A stretch of DNA of 7,748 nt from OMOG01 sp041485845 (lineage in GTDB: Bacteria > Acidobacteriota > Terriglobia > Bryobacterales > Bryobacteraceae), in assembly GCA_041485845.1 (NCBI GenBank), contig JBGPKH010000441.1, positions 1 to 7,748 of the forward strand, written 5' to 3'. Position 1 is the stretch's first letter, and every line of letters begins with the position of its first letter. Positions 1 through 6,931 of the stretch are shown here, piece by piece. The position numbers and the translations under genes are program-made. Under the pieces are notes generated by a model. The model ran no database searches, was not told the origin of the DNA, and was given only the letters and a program-made list of their open reading frames with translations.

Positions 1-439
1 CCCCCATGCGGCGCGTGGCAATCCGCTTGGTCATGGAGCCGGCGCCGAAGTCCTGCTTGGCGGGTAGTGCCAGTTCCGAATAGATGGCGATGTCGCCGGG
101 CAGCACGTCGTCATCCGTGTTTTCGAGGATCGCGATGCGCCATCCACCGTCGGGCCGGGTGATCTTGGGATCGGCGCGGCGCGCAATCTTGAGCCGTTCG
201 GCGATGTACGCGCGGTTGAGCGATTCGATCTCCGCATCGAGCGCGCGCGTCGCCTCCTCGACGATTCGTGGCACGATGCCGCGCAGCCGCTCCATGTCGC
301 CGGCGTGGAGGTAGACGTGGTAGATCGCCGGCGCCAGGGTGGAATAGTGCAGCGGCTCGAGGCCCTCGCGCAGGTTGCGGACGATTTCCAGGATGATTTC
401 GCGGGCGGTGGCGGGGGTGGTAGTGGCAGGACGGTCCAT
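1..439 (-). CDS. Conserved protein of unknown function, 5' part only (runs off left edge)
   Basis: An open minus-strand frame reads from an ATG at 439 to the left edge without a stop, giving about 146 residues of an incomplete protein. A second in-frame ATG lies five codons upstream at 454. I prefer 439 because AAGG sits 8 nt before it, whereas the ATG at 454 has no clear ribosome site. The N-terminus is Thr/Pro/Ala-rich. A helical, charged segment follows (EIILEIVRNLREGLEPLHY, then RIVEEATRALDAEIESLNR), with the motif APAIYHVYLHAGD between the two halves. After a Lys/Arg-rich linker comes a beta-rich part containing DDDVLPGDIAIYSELALP and FGAGSMTKRIATRR. The layout loosely recalls the N-terminal region of FHA-domain proteins (FhaA/DUF3662-like), but no FHA core is visible, so this is only a guess. 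GC-rich third positions and a sensible protein in this frame support real coding. It is divergent from the DUF3303 gene. Confidence 0.7.
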   Translation of the reverse strand, partial: MDRPATTTPATAREIILEIVRNLREGLEPLHYSTLAPAIYHVYLHAGDMERLRGIVPRIVEEATRALDAEIESLNRAYIAERLKIARRADPKITRPDGGWRIAILENTDDDVLPGDIAIYSELALPAKQDFGAGSMTKRIATRRMG

Positions 440-513
440 AATAGGAACCTTCATCAATTCTACCAACGCAGACGCGCCGGATTGGTTCCCTGGCGGCGAG
501 GAATTCCTGTAGC

Positions 514-692
514 TGGGTATCCGCTTGACTCAGGTTGGTGCCGTTGGCCGACCTTCGTGGGTGGGCCCTCGCCCTCGCAGGCGGTCCCCTGCGTCCGCTT
601 GCGGCAGCGGACGGGGGCGTCCGCCGCGGACCAGGGGGGTCCGCCCTACAAAGCGTTCGCCAGAGCCATTACCTGAGTCAAGCACATACCCA
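514..692. repeat. 179-bp nested inverted-repeat (MITE-like) element
   Basis: The ends are 22-bp inverted repeats: TGGGTAT, two unmatched bases, then GCTTGACTCAGGT at 514-535, and its reverse complement at 671-692. The inner 13 bp (523-535 and 671-683) match perfectly. Between the ends are further hairpins. CGTCCGCT/AGCGGACG pairs at 592-599 with 606-613, and GCGGACC/GGTCCGC pairs at 626-632 with 638-644. GTCCGC-C-GCGGAC at 619-631 is palindromic. GGCGGTCCCCTG (580-591) also nearly pairs with 632-645. No transposase or convincing coding frame lies inside, and I see no obvious target-site duplication outside the ends. It could be a non-autonomous mobile element or a REP-like intergenic palindrome. 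It separates two divergently transcribed genes. Confidence 0.65.
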
Positions 693-700
693 CCTTCCTG

Positions 701-719
701 TATACTCGTCCGAACGGAG
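701..719 (+). promoter_or_regulatory. Candidate -10 box and Shine-Dalgarno for the DUF3303 gene
   Basis: TATACT at 701-706 is close to the sigma-70 -10 consensus. GGAG at 716-719 lies 7 nt before the ATG at 727 and fixes that start. No good -35 box stands at the usual distance; the expected position falls in the right end of the inverted-repeat element. The implied leader is very short. Confidence 0.4.
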
Positions 720-726
720 ATTCCCT

Positions 727-999
727 ATGAAATATATCGTTAGCTGGAGTTTGCCTCACGCGACGTTCCACACCGCGGTGGGGCGTTTTCTGGAAACGGG
801 CGGCATGCCGCCGGCGGGCGTCAAGCTGGTGGGGCGCTGGCACGGAATGAGCGGGCGAGGATTCGCGGTGGTCGAGACGGCCAATGCGAAGGCCTTGTAC
901 GAATGGGTGGCGATCTGGTCGGACCTGCTGCCGATGGAGACCACGCCCTGCCTGGAAGACGAAGACGCAGGCGCGGTGCTGAAATCGATCAAGCGGTAG
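727..999 (+). CDS. DUF3303 family protein (small alpha/beta domain)
   Basis: This gene encodes a 90-residue soluble protein with no signal peptide or membrane segment. It begins MKYIVSWSLPHATFHTAV, followed by RFLETGGMPPAGVKLVGRWH, GRGFAVVET, LYEWVAIWSDLL and the near-terminal TPCLEDEDAGAVL. The order MKYIVSW / GRWH / GFAVVE / W-DLL is the pattern I know from DUF3303, a family of about 90 residues resembling a dimeric alpha/beta-barrel fold. The length is therefore complete. The start at 727 is supported by GGAG 7 nt upstream; longer in-frame ATGs upstream would read through the inverted-repeat element and are unlikely. The biochemical role is unknown for the family. It is transcribed alone, divergent from the left-edge gene and followed by gene debris on the opposite strand. 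Confidence 0.87.
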   Translation: MKYIVSWSLPHATFHTAVGRFLETGGMPPAGVKLVGRWHGMSGRGFAVVETANAKALYEWVAIWSDLLPMETTPCLEDEDAGAVLKSIKR

Positions 1000-1000
1000 G

Positions 1001-1144
1001 TCACAGAGCCCTCAAAAAGAAAACCGCGAGTGACTTTGCGGCGAGTTTACTGAATCGAAAGGGTTTAGCGAAAACTGTGCGGCGAGGAATGCCCGCGACG
1101 ATATCTTGATCGAGATTGTCGGCCGCGAGGAAACGGACCAGCAT
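1001..1144 (-). pseudogene. Truncated DUF5615-like (PIN-fold) start, probable remnant
   Basis: A 47-codon minus-strand frame from ATG 1144 to TGA 1001-1003 begins MLVRFLAADNLDQDIVAGI. This resembles the N-terminus of DUF5615 PIN-like toxins, which typically begin with a strand, then an acidic pair plus Asn (here FLAADN), then D-x-D-I-V-x-G. Those proteins are around 110 residues, so only the first 20 or so would be present. The rest (PRRTVFAKPF..., ending FLLRAL) does not resemble the family. The frame also stays open upstream of the ATG, reading ERRIKRSPLEDVAG. That phrase recalls the RSPL-DVAGML motif of maltokinase / trehalose-synthase C-termini, so an alternative parent gene is possible. 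No ribosome site is visible. I regard it as a broken fragment whose parent is uncertain. Confidence 0.35.
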
Positions 1145-1203
1145 GCCGGCGACGTCTTCGAGCGGCGAGCGCTTGATGCGGCGTTCGCGACAGCAGCACC
1201 GTG

Positions 1204-1395
1204 TTACCCTTTCGGTTTATGATCGCGGCCCGTGGTGTTCTGCGACCACGGACTCCGGCCGAACTCGCTCCCCATCACCACCAGCGTGGATTCCAGCAGC
1301 CCACGCTGTTTCAAATCGCGGATCAAGCCGGAGATCGGCTTGTCCACCGCGCGGCGGGGCCTTTCCCAGGACTTGGGTATCCTGATGTAGTAAAA
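1204..1395 (-). pseudogene. DUF1501-like C-terminal fragment (sulfatase-fold), remnant
   Basis: The minus-strand frame between TGA (1396-1398) and TAA (1204-1206) encodes 63 residues without a plausible start. It contains VDKPISGLIRDLKQRGLLES, then TLVVMGSEFGRSPWSQN and TGRDHKPKG just before the stop. This order of Asp-x-Pro-I, L-x-DLK-x-RGLL, TLVV-G-EFGR and GRDH-PKG matches the late part of DUF1501 proteins. These are alkaline-phosphatase/sulfatase-superfamily proteins of roughly 400-480 residues, common in planctomycetes and acidobacteria. The rest of the gene is absent on both sides: the frame opens after a stop and ends where the family normally continues. It is therefore a relic, probably left by an old rearrangement. 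No other DUF1501 segment is visible nearby. Confidence 0.6.
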
Positions 1396-1550
1396 TCATC
1401 GAAACTATGCGCCAGTGGCATTCGGCACGAGCCGGTTTCGTGCCAGGTCCTCACGCTCATCGCCGCAGGTGCGCTAGGCGATCGCGCCACTGGGCGCGAG
1501 GAGGCGCTGGACGTCTTGCCCGCGGAAGCGGCCCGCGGCCGAGGTAACCA
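1391..1550 (+). promoter_or_regulatory. Leader of the kinase gene with two hairpins and a weak -10 candidate
   Basis: TAAAAT at 1391-1396 could serve as a -10 box, but no matching -35 is present, so the promoter call is weak. Two hairpins follow: GGCACGA/TCGTGCC (1424-1430 with 1438-1444, 7-nt loop) and TCGCGCC/GGCGCGA (1482-1488 with 1493-1499, ACTG loop). GAGG at 1541-1544, 6 nt before the ATG at 1551, is a good ribosome site. If transcription starts near 1400, the leader is about 150 nt. It matches no riboswitch class that I recognise. Confidence 0.3.
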
Positions 1551-4199
1551 ATGACGGGTAAACAGGTAGCGCACTTCGAGATCACCGGCAAGCTGGGCGA
1601 AGGCGGCATGGGCGTAGTTTATGAAGCGATCGACCGCCACCTGGACCGGCACATCGCGCTCAAGATTCTGCCGCCGGAGAAGGTCGCGAACCCCGCGCGC
1701 AAGCAGCGTTTCATTCAGGAAGCCAAGGCGGCTTCGGCGCTGAACCATCCCAACATCATCACCATCTACGACATCAGCGCGGCCGACGGCGTGGATTACA
1801 TCGCCATGGAGCTGGTGCCGGGCCGGACGCTCGAGGATCTGCTGGCCAGACGCCGGCCCAAGATTCCCGAGACGCTGAAATACGCTGTCCAGATCGCCGG
1901 CGCCCTGGCCGCCGCGCATTCCGCCGGCATCGTGCACCGCGATCTCAAGCCGGCCAACGTGATGGTCACGGAGAGCGGATTGGTGAAGGTCCTCGATTTC
2001 GGTCTGGCTAAACTCACGGATGAATCGGGGGTGTCGGAGGACGACGCCACGCGCACCGAGCACGCGCTGACGGAAGACGGCACAGTCGTCGGCAGCGCGG
2101 CGTACATGTCGCCCGAGCAGGCGGAAGGCAAAAAAATCGATGCACGGTCGGATATATTTTCCTTCGGCCTGGTGCTCTACGAGATGCTGAGCGGCAAGCG
2201 GGCCTTTCGCGCCGCGACCCGCATGGCCACCATGGTGGCGCTCCTGAATCGGGAGCCGGCGCCGCTCGGCGAAATCGCTCCCGGACTGCCCAAGGAGCTG
2301 GAGCGGATCGTCACCCGCTGCCTGCGCAAAGACCTGGCGCGGCGCAGCCAGAGCATGGCGGAGATCAAGATCGCGCTGGAGGAATTGAAGGAAGAGACGG
2401 AATCCGGCGCGTCTATGAGCATGGCTCCGGCGGCCAGAAGGCCCGCCAACCACTGGCGTTGGATGGCGGTCCCAGCGGCGGTGCTGGCGTTATGCGCGGC
2501 CCTGTTCTTTCTGCTGCCCCGCTTCCGGGAAACGCAAGCGCCGCTGAAAGAGGTTCCGCTCACTTCCTACAACGGCTTTCAGGGGGAGCCAACACTCTCA
2601 CCGGACGGAAGCCAGTTCGCCTTTGTCTGGGATGGCGGGCGGGAGAGGACCCCGCCGCAGCTCTACCTCAGCCTGGCCGGCCAAGGGACGCCGCTGAAGC
2701 TGACGAATACGCCCGGCGCCGCGGCCCGGAATCCGGCCTGGTCGCCCGATGGCCAGACGATCGCATTTGTGCGGTCTATCCCAGGGCAGTTTACCGGCGA
2801 CCTGATCGTCATTCCGGCGCTGGGCGGGCCCGAGCGGAGACTTGACGAAGCCTGGAGCTTGAGCCGCCCGGCCTGGGCCCCCGGCGGGAAGTGGCTCTAT
2901 TTCTGCGCCAGTGTGTCGCTCCAAACCCGCGCTCTGTTCGTGGACCTCTCGGGCGGTGGCGAAAAGCACCGGTTGACGGACCCTCCGGACGGAGCCAATG
3001 GGGACGGGAGCCCTTCCGTTTCTCCGGACGGCCGGAAATTGGTTTTCGTCCGCTCATTCTCTACCTGGAATCAAGACCTCTTTGTGGCCGATTTGCGGGA
3101 CGGCAACACCGCCGGTGTCCCGCGGCGGCTCACCAGCGATCACCGGAACAAGTACTCGCCAGTGTGGACTACGGATGGCGAAGAGATCGTCTATGTTGCC
3201 GGCGAAGCCACCAGCTCTCTGGCTGTTTACCGTGTCCGGGCCTCGGGCGGCGCGCCCGCGCGGGTGGAAGGAATCGGCGATTACGCGGTGGCTCTGGCCA
3301 TTGCGCCCAAAGGGCACAGGCTCGTCTATAGCCGGTCGTTCCAGGACTACAACATATGGCGGATGCCGCTCCCGGGGGTGCCCTCCGGGCCCGGCAACTC
3401 CGCCGGAGGCGCGGGCAAGTTCCTGTCTTCGACACGCTTTGAGGCTTCACCGGCGTATTCACCCGATGGAAAGCGCATTGCCTTCACTTCCAACCGCGGC
3501 GGCGTGCGGCAGATCTGGGTGGCCGATGCCGTCGGCTCGAACCCGGTGGCGTTGACGAAATTCACGGAGGGGGTGGCCGGCAGTCCGCAATGGTCGCCGG
3601 ATGGCCGCACGATCGTGTTCGATGCGCGCCCGGAGGGTCTGGCCGATGTTTATTCCATCCCAGCGGAGGGAGGGCCGCCCAAGCGGCTGACCGATCACCC
3701 CGCGGAGGACCATGTCCCGTGCTATTCCGCCGACGGCCGCTGGATTTACTTTGCTTCCACGCGCTCGGGCGAGCGGCAACTCTATCGCATGCCGGCCGAC
3801 GCCGGGGATGTCGTGCAGATCACGCGCAAGGGCGCATACGCGTCCATGGCGTCGTCCGATGGCAAATGGATCTATTACAGCAAGGCAAGCGGCGCCATCT
3901 GGAAAGTGCCGGCGGACGGCGGCGAGGAGACAGCGGTGGTGGATGCCGGAAGCATCTACAACGCTTTTACGTTTTGCGTTACAGGCTCCGGCATCTATTT
4001 CGCCGGCGCGCCCGACCCTCGGTCCAGGACAGTGGCGTTGAAGCTGTACCGCTTCGCGGACGGCAAGACGGTGGAGCTGGGGCACTTTGATAAGCCCTTG
4101 TCTCTGCACATCAGCGTTTCGCCCGATGAAAAATGGCTGTTGTACACACAGCTCGATTCCTCGGTGGACGATTTGGTGTTGGTGGAGAATTTCCGGTAA
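1551..4199 (+). CDS. Membrane-anchored Ser/Thr protein kinase with C-terminal PD40 beta-propeller repeats
   Basis: This encodes an 882-residue receptor-type Hanks kinase. Residues about 8-280 form the kinase domain. They contain the glycine loop GEGGMG (16-21), catalytic Lys38 (ALKIL), alpha-C Glu57, HRD 129-131 with K133 and N136, DFG 149-151, and SPE 187-189 after a Thr-rich activation loop. All catalytic residues are present, so it should be active. A Ser/Ala/Pro linker leads to one membrane helix at about 303-323. The remainder carries about 12 PD40/TolB-like repeats with SPDG-type turns. Examples are S350-G353, W397-G401, S491-G494, S637-G640, W681-G685, Y725-G729 and S857-E860. By topology the kinase is cytoplasmic and the propeller extracytoplasmic; the propeller's ligand is unknown. 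The start at 1551 is fixed by GAGG 6 nt upstream. The gene stands alone and faces the permease gene convergently. Such kinase-propeller fusions are numerous in acidobacteria. Confidence 0.96.
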   Translation: MTGKQVAHFEITGKLGEGGMGVVYEAIDRHLDRHIALKILPPEKVANPARKQRFIQEAKAASALNHPNIITIYDISAADGVDYIAMELVPGRTLEDLLARRRPKIPETLKYAVQIAGALAAAHSAGIVHRDLKPANVMVTESGLVKVLDFGLAKLTDESGVSEDDATRTEHALTEDGTVVGSAAYMSPEQAEGKKIDARSDIFSFGLVLYEMLSGKRAFRAATRMATMVALLNREPAPLGEIAPGLPKELERIVTRCLRKDLARRSQSMAEIKIALEELKEETESGASMSMAPAARRPANHWRWMAVPAAVLALCAALFFLLPRFRETQAPLKEVPLTSYNGFQGEPTLSPDGSQFAFVWDGGRERTPPQLYLSLAGQGTPLKLTNTPGAAARNPAWSPDGQTIAFVRSIPGQFTGDLIVIPALGGPERRLDEAWSLSRPAWAPGGKWLYFCASVSLQTRALFVDLSGGGEKHRLTDPPDGANGDGSPSVSPDGRKLVFVRSFSTWNQDLFVADLRDGNTAGVPRRLTSDHRNKYSPVWTTDGEEIVYVAGEATSSLAVYRVRASGGAPARVEGIGDYAVALAIAPKGHRLVYSRSFQDYNIWRMPLPGVPSGPGNSAGGAGKFLSSTRFEASPAYSPDGKRIAFTSNRGGVRQIWVADAVGSNPVALTKFTEGVAGSPQWSPDGRTIVFDARPEGLADVYSIPAEGGPPKRLTDHPAEDHVPCYSADGRWIYFASTRSGERQLYRMPADAGDVVQITRKGAYASMASSDGKWIYYSKASGAIWKVPADGGEETAVVDAGSIYNAFTFCVTGSGIYFAGAPDPRSRTVALKLYRFADGKTVELGHFDKPLSLHISVSPDEKWLLYTQLDSSVDDLVLVENFR

Positions 4200-4213
4200 G
4201 CGCAAGAACTGGG

Positions 4214-4237
4214 CGAATACGGGGCCCGTTTAATTCG
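4214..4237. terminator. Hairpin between convergent genes, possible bidirectional terminator
   Basis: CGAAT (4214-4218) pairs with ATTCG (4233-4237), and ACGGG (4219-4223) pairs with CCCGT (4225-4229), leaving a TTA bulge on one side. It lies 15 nt after the kinase stop, in the only gap between two genes that face each other. There is no long T run, so intrinsic termination is uncertain. Placement is the main argument. Confidence 0.35.
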
Positions 4238-4271
4238 AGCCAAAACCTGATATGCCGGCGACCCGCAGTGT

Positions 4272-6773
4272 CTACTCGTAGCGCAAAACGCGCACGGGGT
4301 CGTACGACGCCGCACGGCGCGCGGGGACGAAGCCGGCGAAGAGAGCGACGCCTGCCAGCAGCAGGCTGGATAACCCCATGGTCACGAGGTCGGTGCTCCC
4401 GGCGATCTCGTAGAGCTGCGATTGGACGACGCGCGTGAGGCCGTAGGCGGCCGGCAGGCCCACCACGATGCCGGCCACTACCAGAACGAGCACCTCCTGC
4501 ATCACCAGCCAGAGCACGCTGCGCGATCCGGCGCCGAGCGCCATGCGAATGCCGATTTCCCGGGAGCGGCGCGTCACCATGTAGCTCATGACGCCGTACA
4601 AGCCGAGAATCGCCAGCGCCGTGGCCAGTGCGCCGAAGACGCTCGAGAGCGTGGCAATCAGGCGCTCGTTGATCAGCGACTCGTCCAGTTGGCGGTCCAC
4701 GGTCTTCAGGTTGAGGATCGGCAGATTGGCATCCAGTTCGTGAACCGTGGCGCGGATGGCGGCGAACGCGCTCTCGGGATCGTGGAGCGTGCGCACGTAG
4801 GCAGTCCTCTGGTCGATGAATGACCTTTGGGCGGAGCAGGTGTAGACTTCGAGGGGAATTTCGTCGCGCAGGCTTTCGTAGCGCGTGTCGTTGACCACGC
4901 CGACGATCTCGATATTGGTGGGCGTGCCGGGATCGGAGCCGAAGCCGATGCGATGGCCCACCGCCGCGCCATCGGCGAAATAGCGCCGGGCGAAGCGGGC
5001 GTTCACGATGGCGACCGGCGGAGCGCCCAAATCGTCCCTGACGCTGAAATCGCGGCCCGCGAGGATGTGCATGCCCACGGCATCGAAATAGCCGCCCGTC
5101 ACGTCGTTGCGGTGGGGATCGATGTCTTCCCCGCGCTTGGGCTGGTAGCCCTCGATGGTGACGCTGTTGTCCCACTCGTTGCCGTTGAGCGCGGTCATCT
5201 GCGACAGGCCCGCGGCGCGCACTCCGGGCAGGGTCTCGAGGCGCTGCCGCAGGCGTTTGTAGAACTCTTGGGTTTGGGCTGAAGTGTAGCCGATGGAGCG
5301 CGGCGACACCGCGAACTGGATCAGGTTGGCGGTCTGAAATCCGGGGTCGATGGAGCGCAGATTGGCGAGACTCCGGATGAAGAGGCCGGCGCCAATTAAG
5401 AGCAGCAGCGAAAGAGCAACCTGCGAGGCCACCAGAGCCTTGCGGAAGCCGACTTGCGCGCCGCCCATGATGTTGCCGGCCTGGTCCTTCAAGGTCGGTG
5501 CGATGTCCGGACGCGTGGATTGCAGCGCGGGCGCCAGGCCGAAGGCGATTCCGGTGACGAGCGCGAGCCCGGAGGTGAAGGCCAGCATCGGGAGATCGGG
5601 CGTGCTCCGGATGTTGTAGCCGGTCAGCGCGGTGGGAAGGAAGCCCAGCAGTCCCTTCGCCATCACCATGGCGAGGCCGATTCCGGCAGCGCCGCCGGCG
5701 GCCGCGAGCAGCACGCTTTCGGTGAGCAGTTGCTGAATCATGAGGCCGCGGCTGGAGCCCATAGCCAGGCGGATGGCGATCTCTTTCTGGCGGGCCGCGG
5801 CGCGCGCCGTCAGCAGGCCGGCCATGTTGGCGCACGCGATGAGCAGCACGAGTCCGACCACCGCCATCAACACCAGCAGCGGGGTCTGGTACTGGCGTCG
5901 CAGATTGGTGTTGCCTTGCGAGCCCGGCATCACGTTGAGCCACATGCGCAGGAACTGCTCCTTGTCGTAGGAGGTGGCATTGCGAAAGGCCGGTTGCCGG
6001 ACTTCCATTTCGATGATCTGGTGGAACAGCGGTTGCAGGCCGGCTTTGGCTTGTTCCATGCCGACGCCCGGCTTGAGGCGGCCGTACACGTTGACCCAAC
6101 GCTGGCGGCGGTCGAACATCTCCGTGAAGCCGGGCCGCACGGCCGCGGCCATGGCCATGGGAACGAAGATGCCAGCCGGCAGTCCGGGTTCGAGTCCGTC
6201 GAAGCCGCGTTGTGAAACGCCCACGATGGTGACGGGGTAGTTGTTGACGCGGATGGTCTGGCCGGGAATTTGCGGATCGCCGGCGAATCGCGCCTGCCAG
6301 AAGGCGTAACTCAGCACGGCGTAGGGATGCTCGCCGGCGTGCAGGTCGTCACCGGCGGTGAAGAGACGGCCGATGGCGGGACGGATGCCGAGCAACGGGA
6401 AGTAATTGCCGGAGACCAGCTCGCCGCCGATGACCTCGGAGTGCGCCCCGATGGTGACCGTGGGGCTGAGGCGGTAGCGGCACATCATGCCGCTGAAGAC
6501 CGGGTTGCGGTCGCGGAGGTCCTGGTACATGGGATACGCCAGGGCGTTGCGGCCGTTATTGCCGCCGTAGTGCCGGCCCCGGCCGGCGAGAATCACGACG
6601 CGCGCGGGGTCCTGAATAGGCAGCAGTCGCAGGATCAGTTGATCGATGAGCGTGAAGATGGCGGTGTTGGCGCCGATGCCCAGGGCCAGCGAGAGGATCG
6701 CGACCGCGGTGAAGACGGGGGCCCTGCGGAAGCTGCGGACGGCGAAGCGGAGGTCCTGCGCGAGGTGTCTCAT
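4272..6773 (-). CDS. ADOP-type ABC transporter permease (duplicated MacB/FtsX permease)
   Basis: This 833-residue membrane protein contains two copies of the MacB periplasmic-core plus FtsX permease unit. It opens with the typical MRHLAQDLRFAVRSFRRAP, then membrane helix 1 at about 20-43 containing LGIGANTAIF. The first large extracytoplasmic region runs to about 295. Helices follow at about 297-320, 352-378 and 396-416, with the coupling-helix motif RQKEIAIRLAMGSSR (328-342). The second half starts at helix 446-468, has its periplasmic domain to about 705, and ends with helices at about 707-732, 757-781 and 798-816. It repeats the motif as RSREIGIRMALGAGSR and ends PVRVLRYE. The eight helices and length match the acidobacterial duplicated orphan permeases. 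There is no adjacent ATPase or membrane-fusion gene, so the substrate is unknown. It lacks the N-terminal cytoplasmic extension seen in some members. No strong ribosome site precedes the ATG; the start is chosen by homology of the N-terminus. Confidence 0.95.
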   Translation of the reverse strand: MRHLAQDLRFAVRSFRRAPVFTAVAILSLALGIGANTAIFTLIDQLILRLLPIQDPARVVILAGRGRHYGGNNGRNALAYPMYQDLRDRNPVFSGMMCRYRLSPTVTIGAHSEVIGGELVSGNYFPLLGIRPAIGRLFTAGDDLHAGEHPYAVLSYAFWQARFAGDPQIPGQTIRVNNYPVTIVGVSQRGFDGLEPGLPAGIFVPMAMAAAVRPGFTEMFDRRQRWVNVYGRLKPGVGMEQAKAGLQPLFHQIIEMEVRQPAFRNATSYDKEQFLRMWLNVMPGSQGNTNLRRQYQTPLLVLMAVVGLVLLIACANMAGLLTARAAARQKEIAIRLAMGSSRGLMIQQLLTESVLLAAAGGAAGIGLAMVMAKGLLGFLPTALTGYNIRSTPDLPMLAFTSGLALVTGIAFGLAPALQSTRPDIAPTLKDQAGNIMGGAQVGFRKALVASQVALSLLLLIGAGLFIRSLANLRSIDPGFQTANLIQFAVSPRSIGYTSAQTQEFYKRLRQRLETLPGVRAAGLSQMTALNGNEWDNSVTIEGYQPKRGEDIDPHRNDVTGGYFDAVGMHILAGRDFSVRDDLGAPPVAIVNARFARRYFADGAAVGHRIGFGSDPGTPTNIEIVGVVNDTRYESLRDEIPLEVYTCSAQRSFIDQRTAYVRTLHDPESAFAAIRATVHELDANLPILNLKTVDRQLDESLINERLIATLSSVFGALATALAILGLYGVMSYMVTRRSREIGIRMALGAGSRSVLWLVMQEVLVLVVAGIVVGLPAAYGLTRVVQSQLYEIAGSTDLVTMGLSSLLLAGVALFAGFVPARRAASYDPVRVLRYE

Positions 6774-6816
6774 GGGTGCTGAACGTGATACTCCGCGAGA
6801 AGAAAAAGGTTACGCG

Positions 6817-6838
6817 GGACAGGCCTCCTGGCCTGTCC
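6817..6838. repeat. 9-bp-stem hairpin, first of a cluster
   Basis: GGACAGGCC (6817-6825) and GGCCTGTCC (6830-6838) are perfect inverted repeats around the tetraloop TCCT. It lies 44 bp upstream of the permease start, so it falls in that gene's upstream region or leader. No T run follows in either direction. Confidence 0.7.
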
Positions 6839-6852
6839 TCCAGCCTGTGGGG

Positions 6853-6886
6853 CAGGTTGTTAACCTGGGCCGATTGTCAATCGGCC
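6853..6886. repeat. Two abutting hairpins
   Basis: CAGGTT/AACCTG (6853-6858 with 6862-6867, GTT loop) is immediately followed by GGCCGATTG/CAATCGGCC (6868-6876 with 6878-6886). The latter is a perfect 19-nt palindrome around a single T. CCAGCCTG occurs as a direct repeat on either side (6840-6847 and 6892-6899), bracketing the pair. This looks like an intergenic repeat of REP type, not protein-coding DNA. Confidence 0.7.
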
Positions 6887-6931
6887 TTCCGCCAGCCTGA
6901 ACGACTCCATCGGGCCAGGGAACAGGATGTG

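Noticed and set aside
514..692. CRISPR array or tandem repeat
   Set aside because: The repeats are inverted and nested, not regularly spaced direct repeats, and there are no spacers or cas genes.
535..999. A longer 154-residue version of the DUF3303 protein starting at 535
   Set aside because: The extra N-terminal residues are a translation of the inverted-repeat element; the family starts at MKYIVSW and a good ribosome site precedes 727.
1323..2453. A 376-codon minus-strand open frame opposite the kinase domain
   Set aside because: It is antisense to a kinase domain with every catalytic motif intact; its translation has no family resemblance. Long antisense frames are expected in GC-rich genes.
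3459..4205. A 248-codon minus-strand frame opposite the kinase propeller region
   Set aside because: Antisense to clear PD40 repeats; composition is typical of a shadow.
4111..6099. A 662-codon open frame on the same strand as the permease, in another register
   Set aside because: It is extremely Arg/Pro/Gly/His-rich with no recognisable domain, and overlaps the well-supported permease frame; a shadow of GC-rich codon bias.
5454..6215. A 253-codon plus-strand frame opposite the permease (His/Gly/Arg-rich)
   Set aside because: Low-complexity antisense shadow with no motifs.
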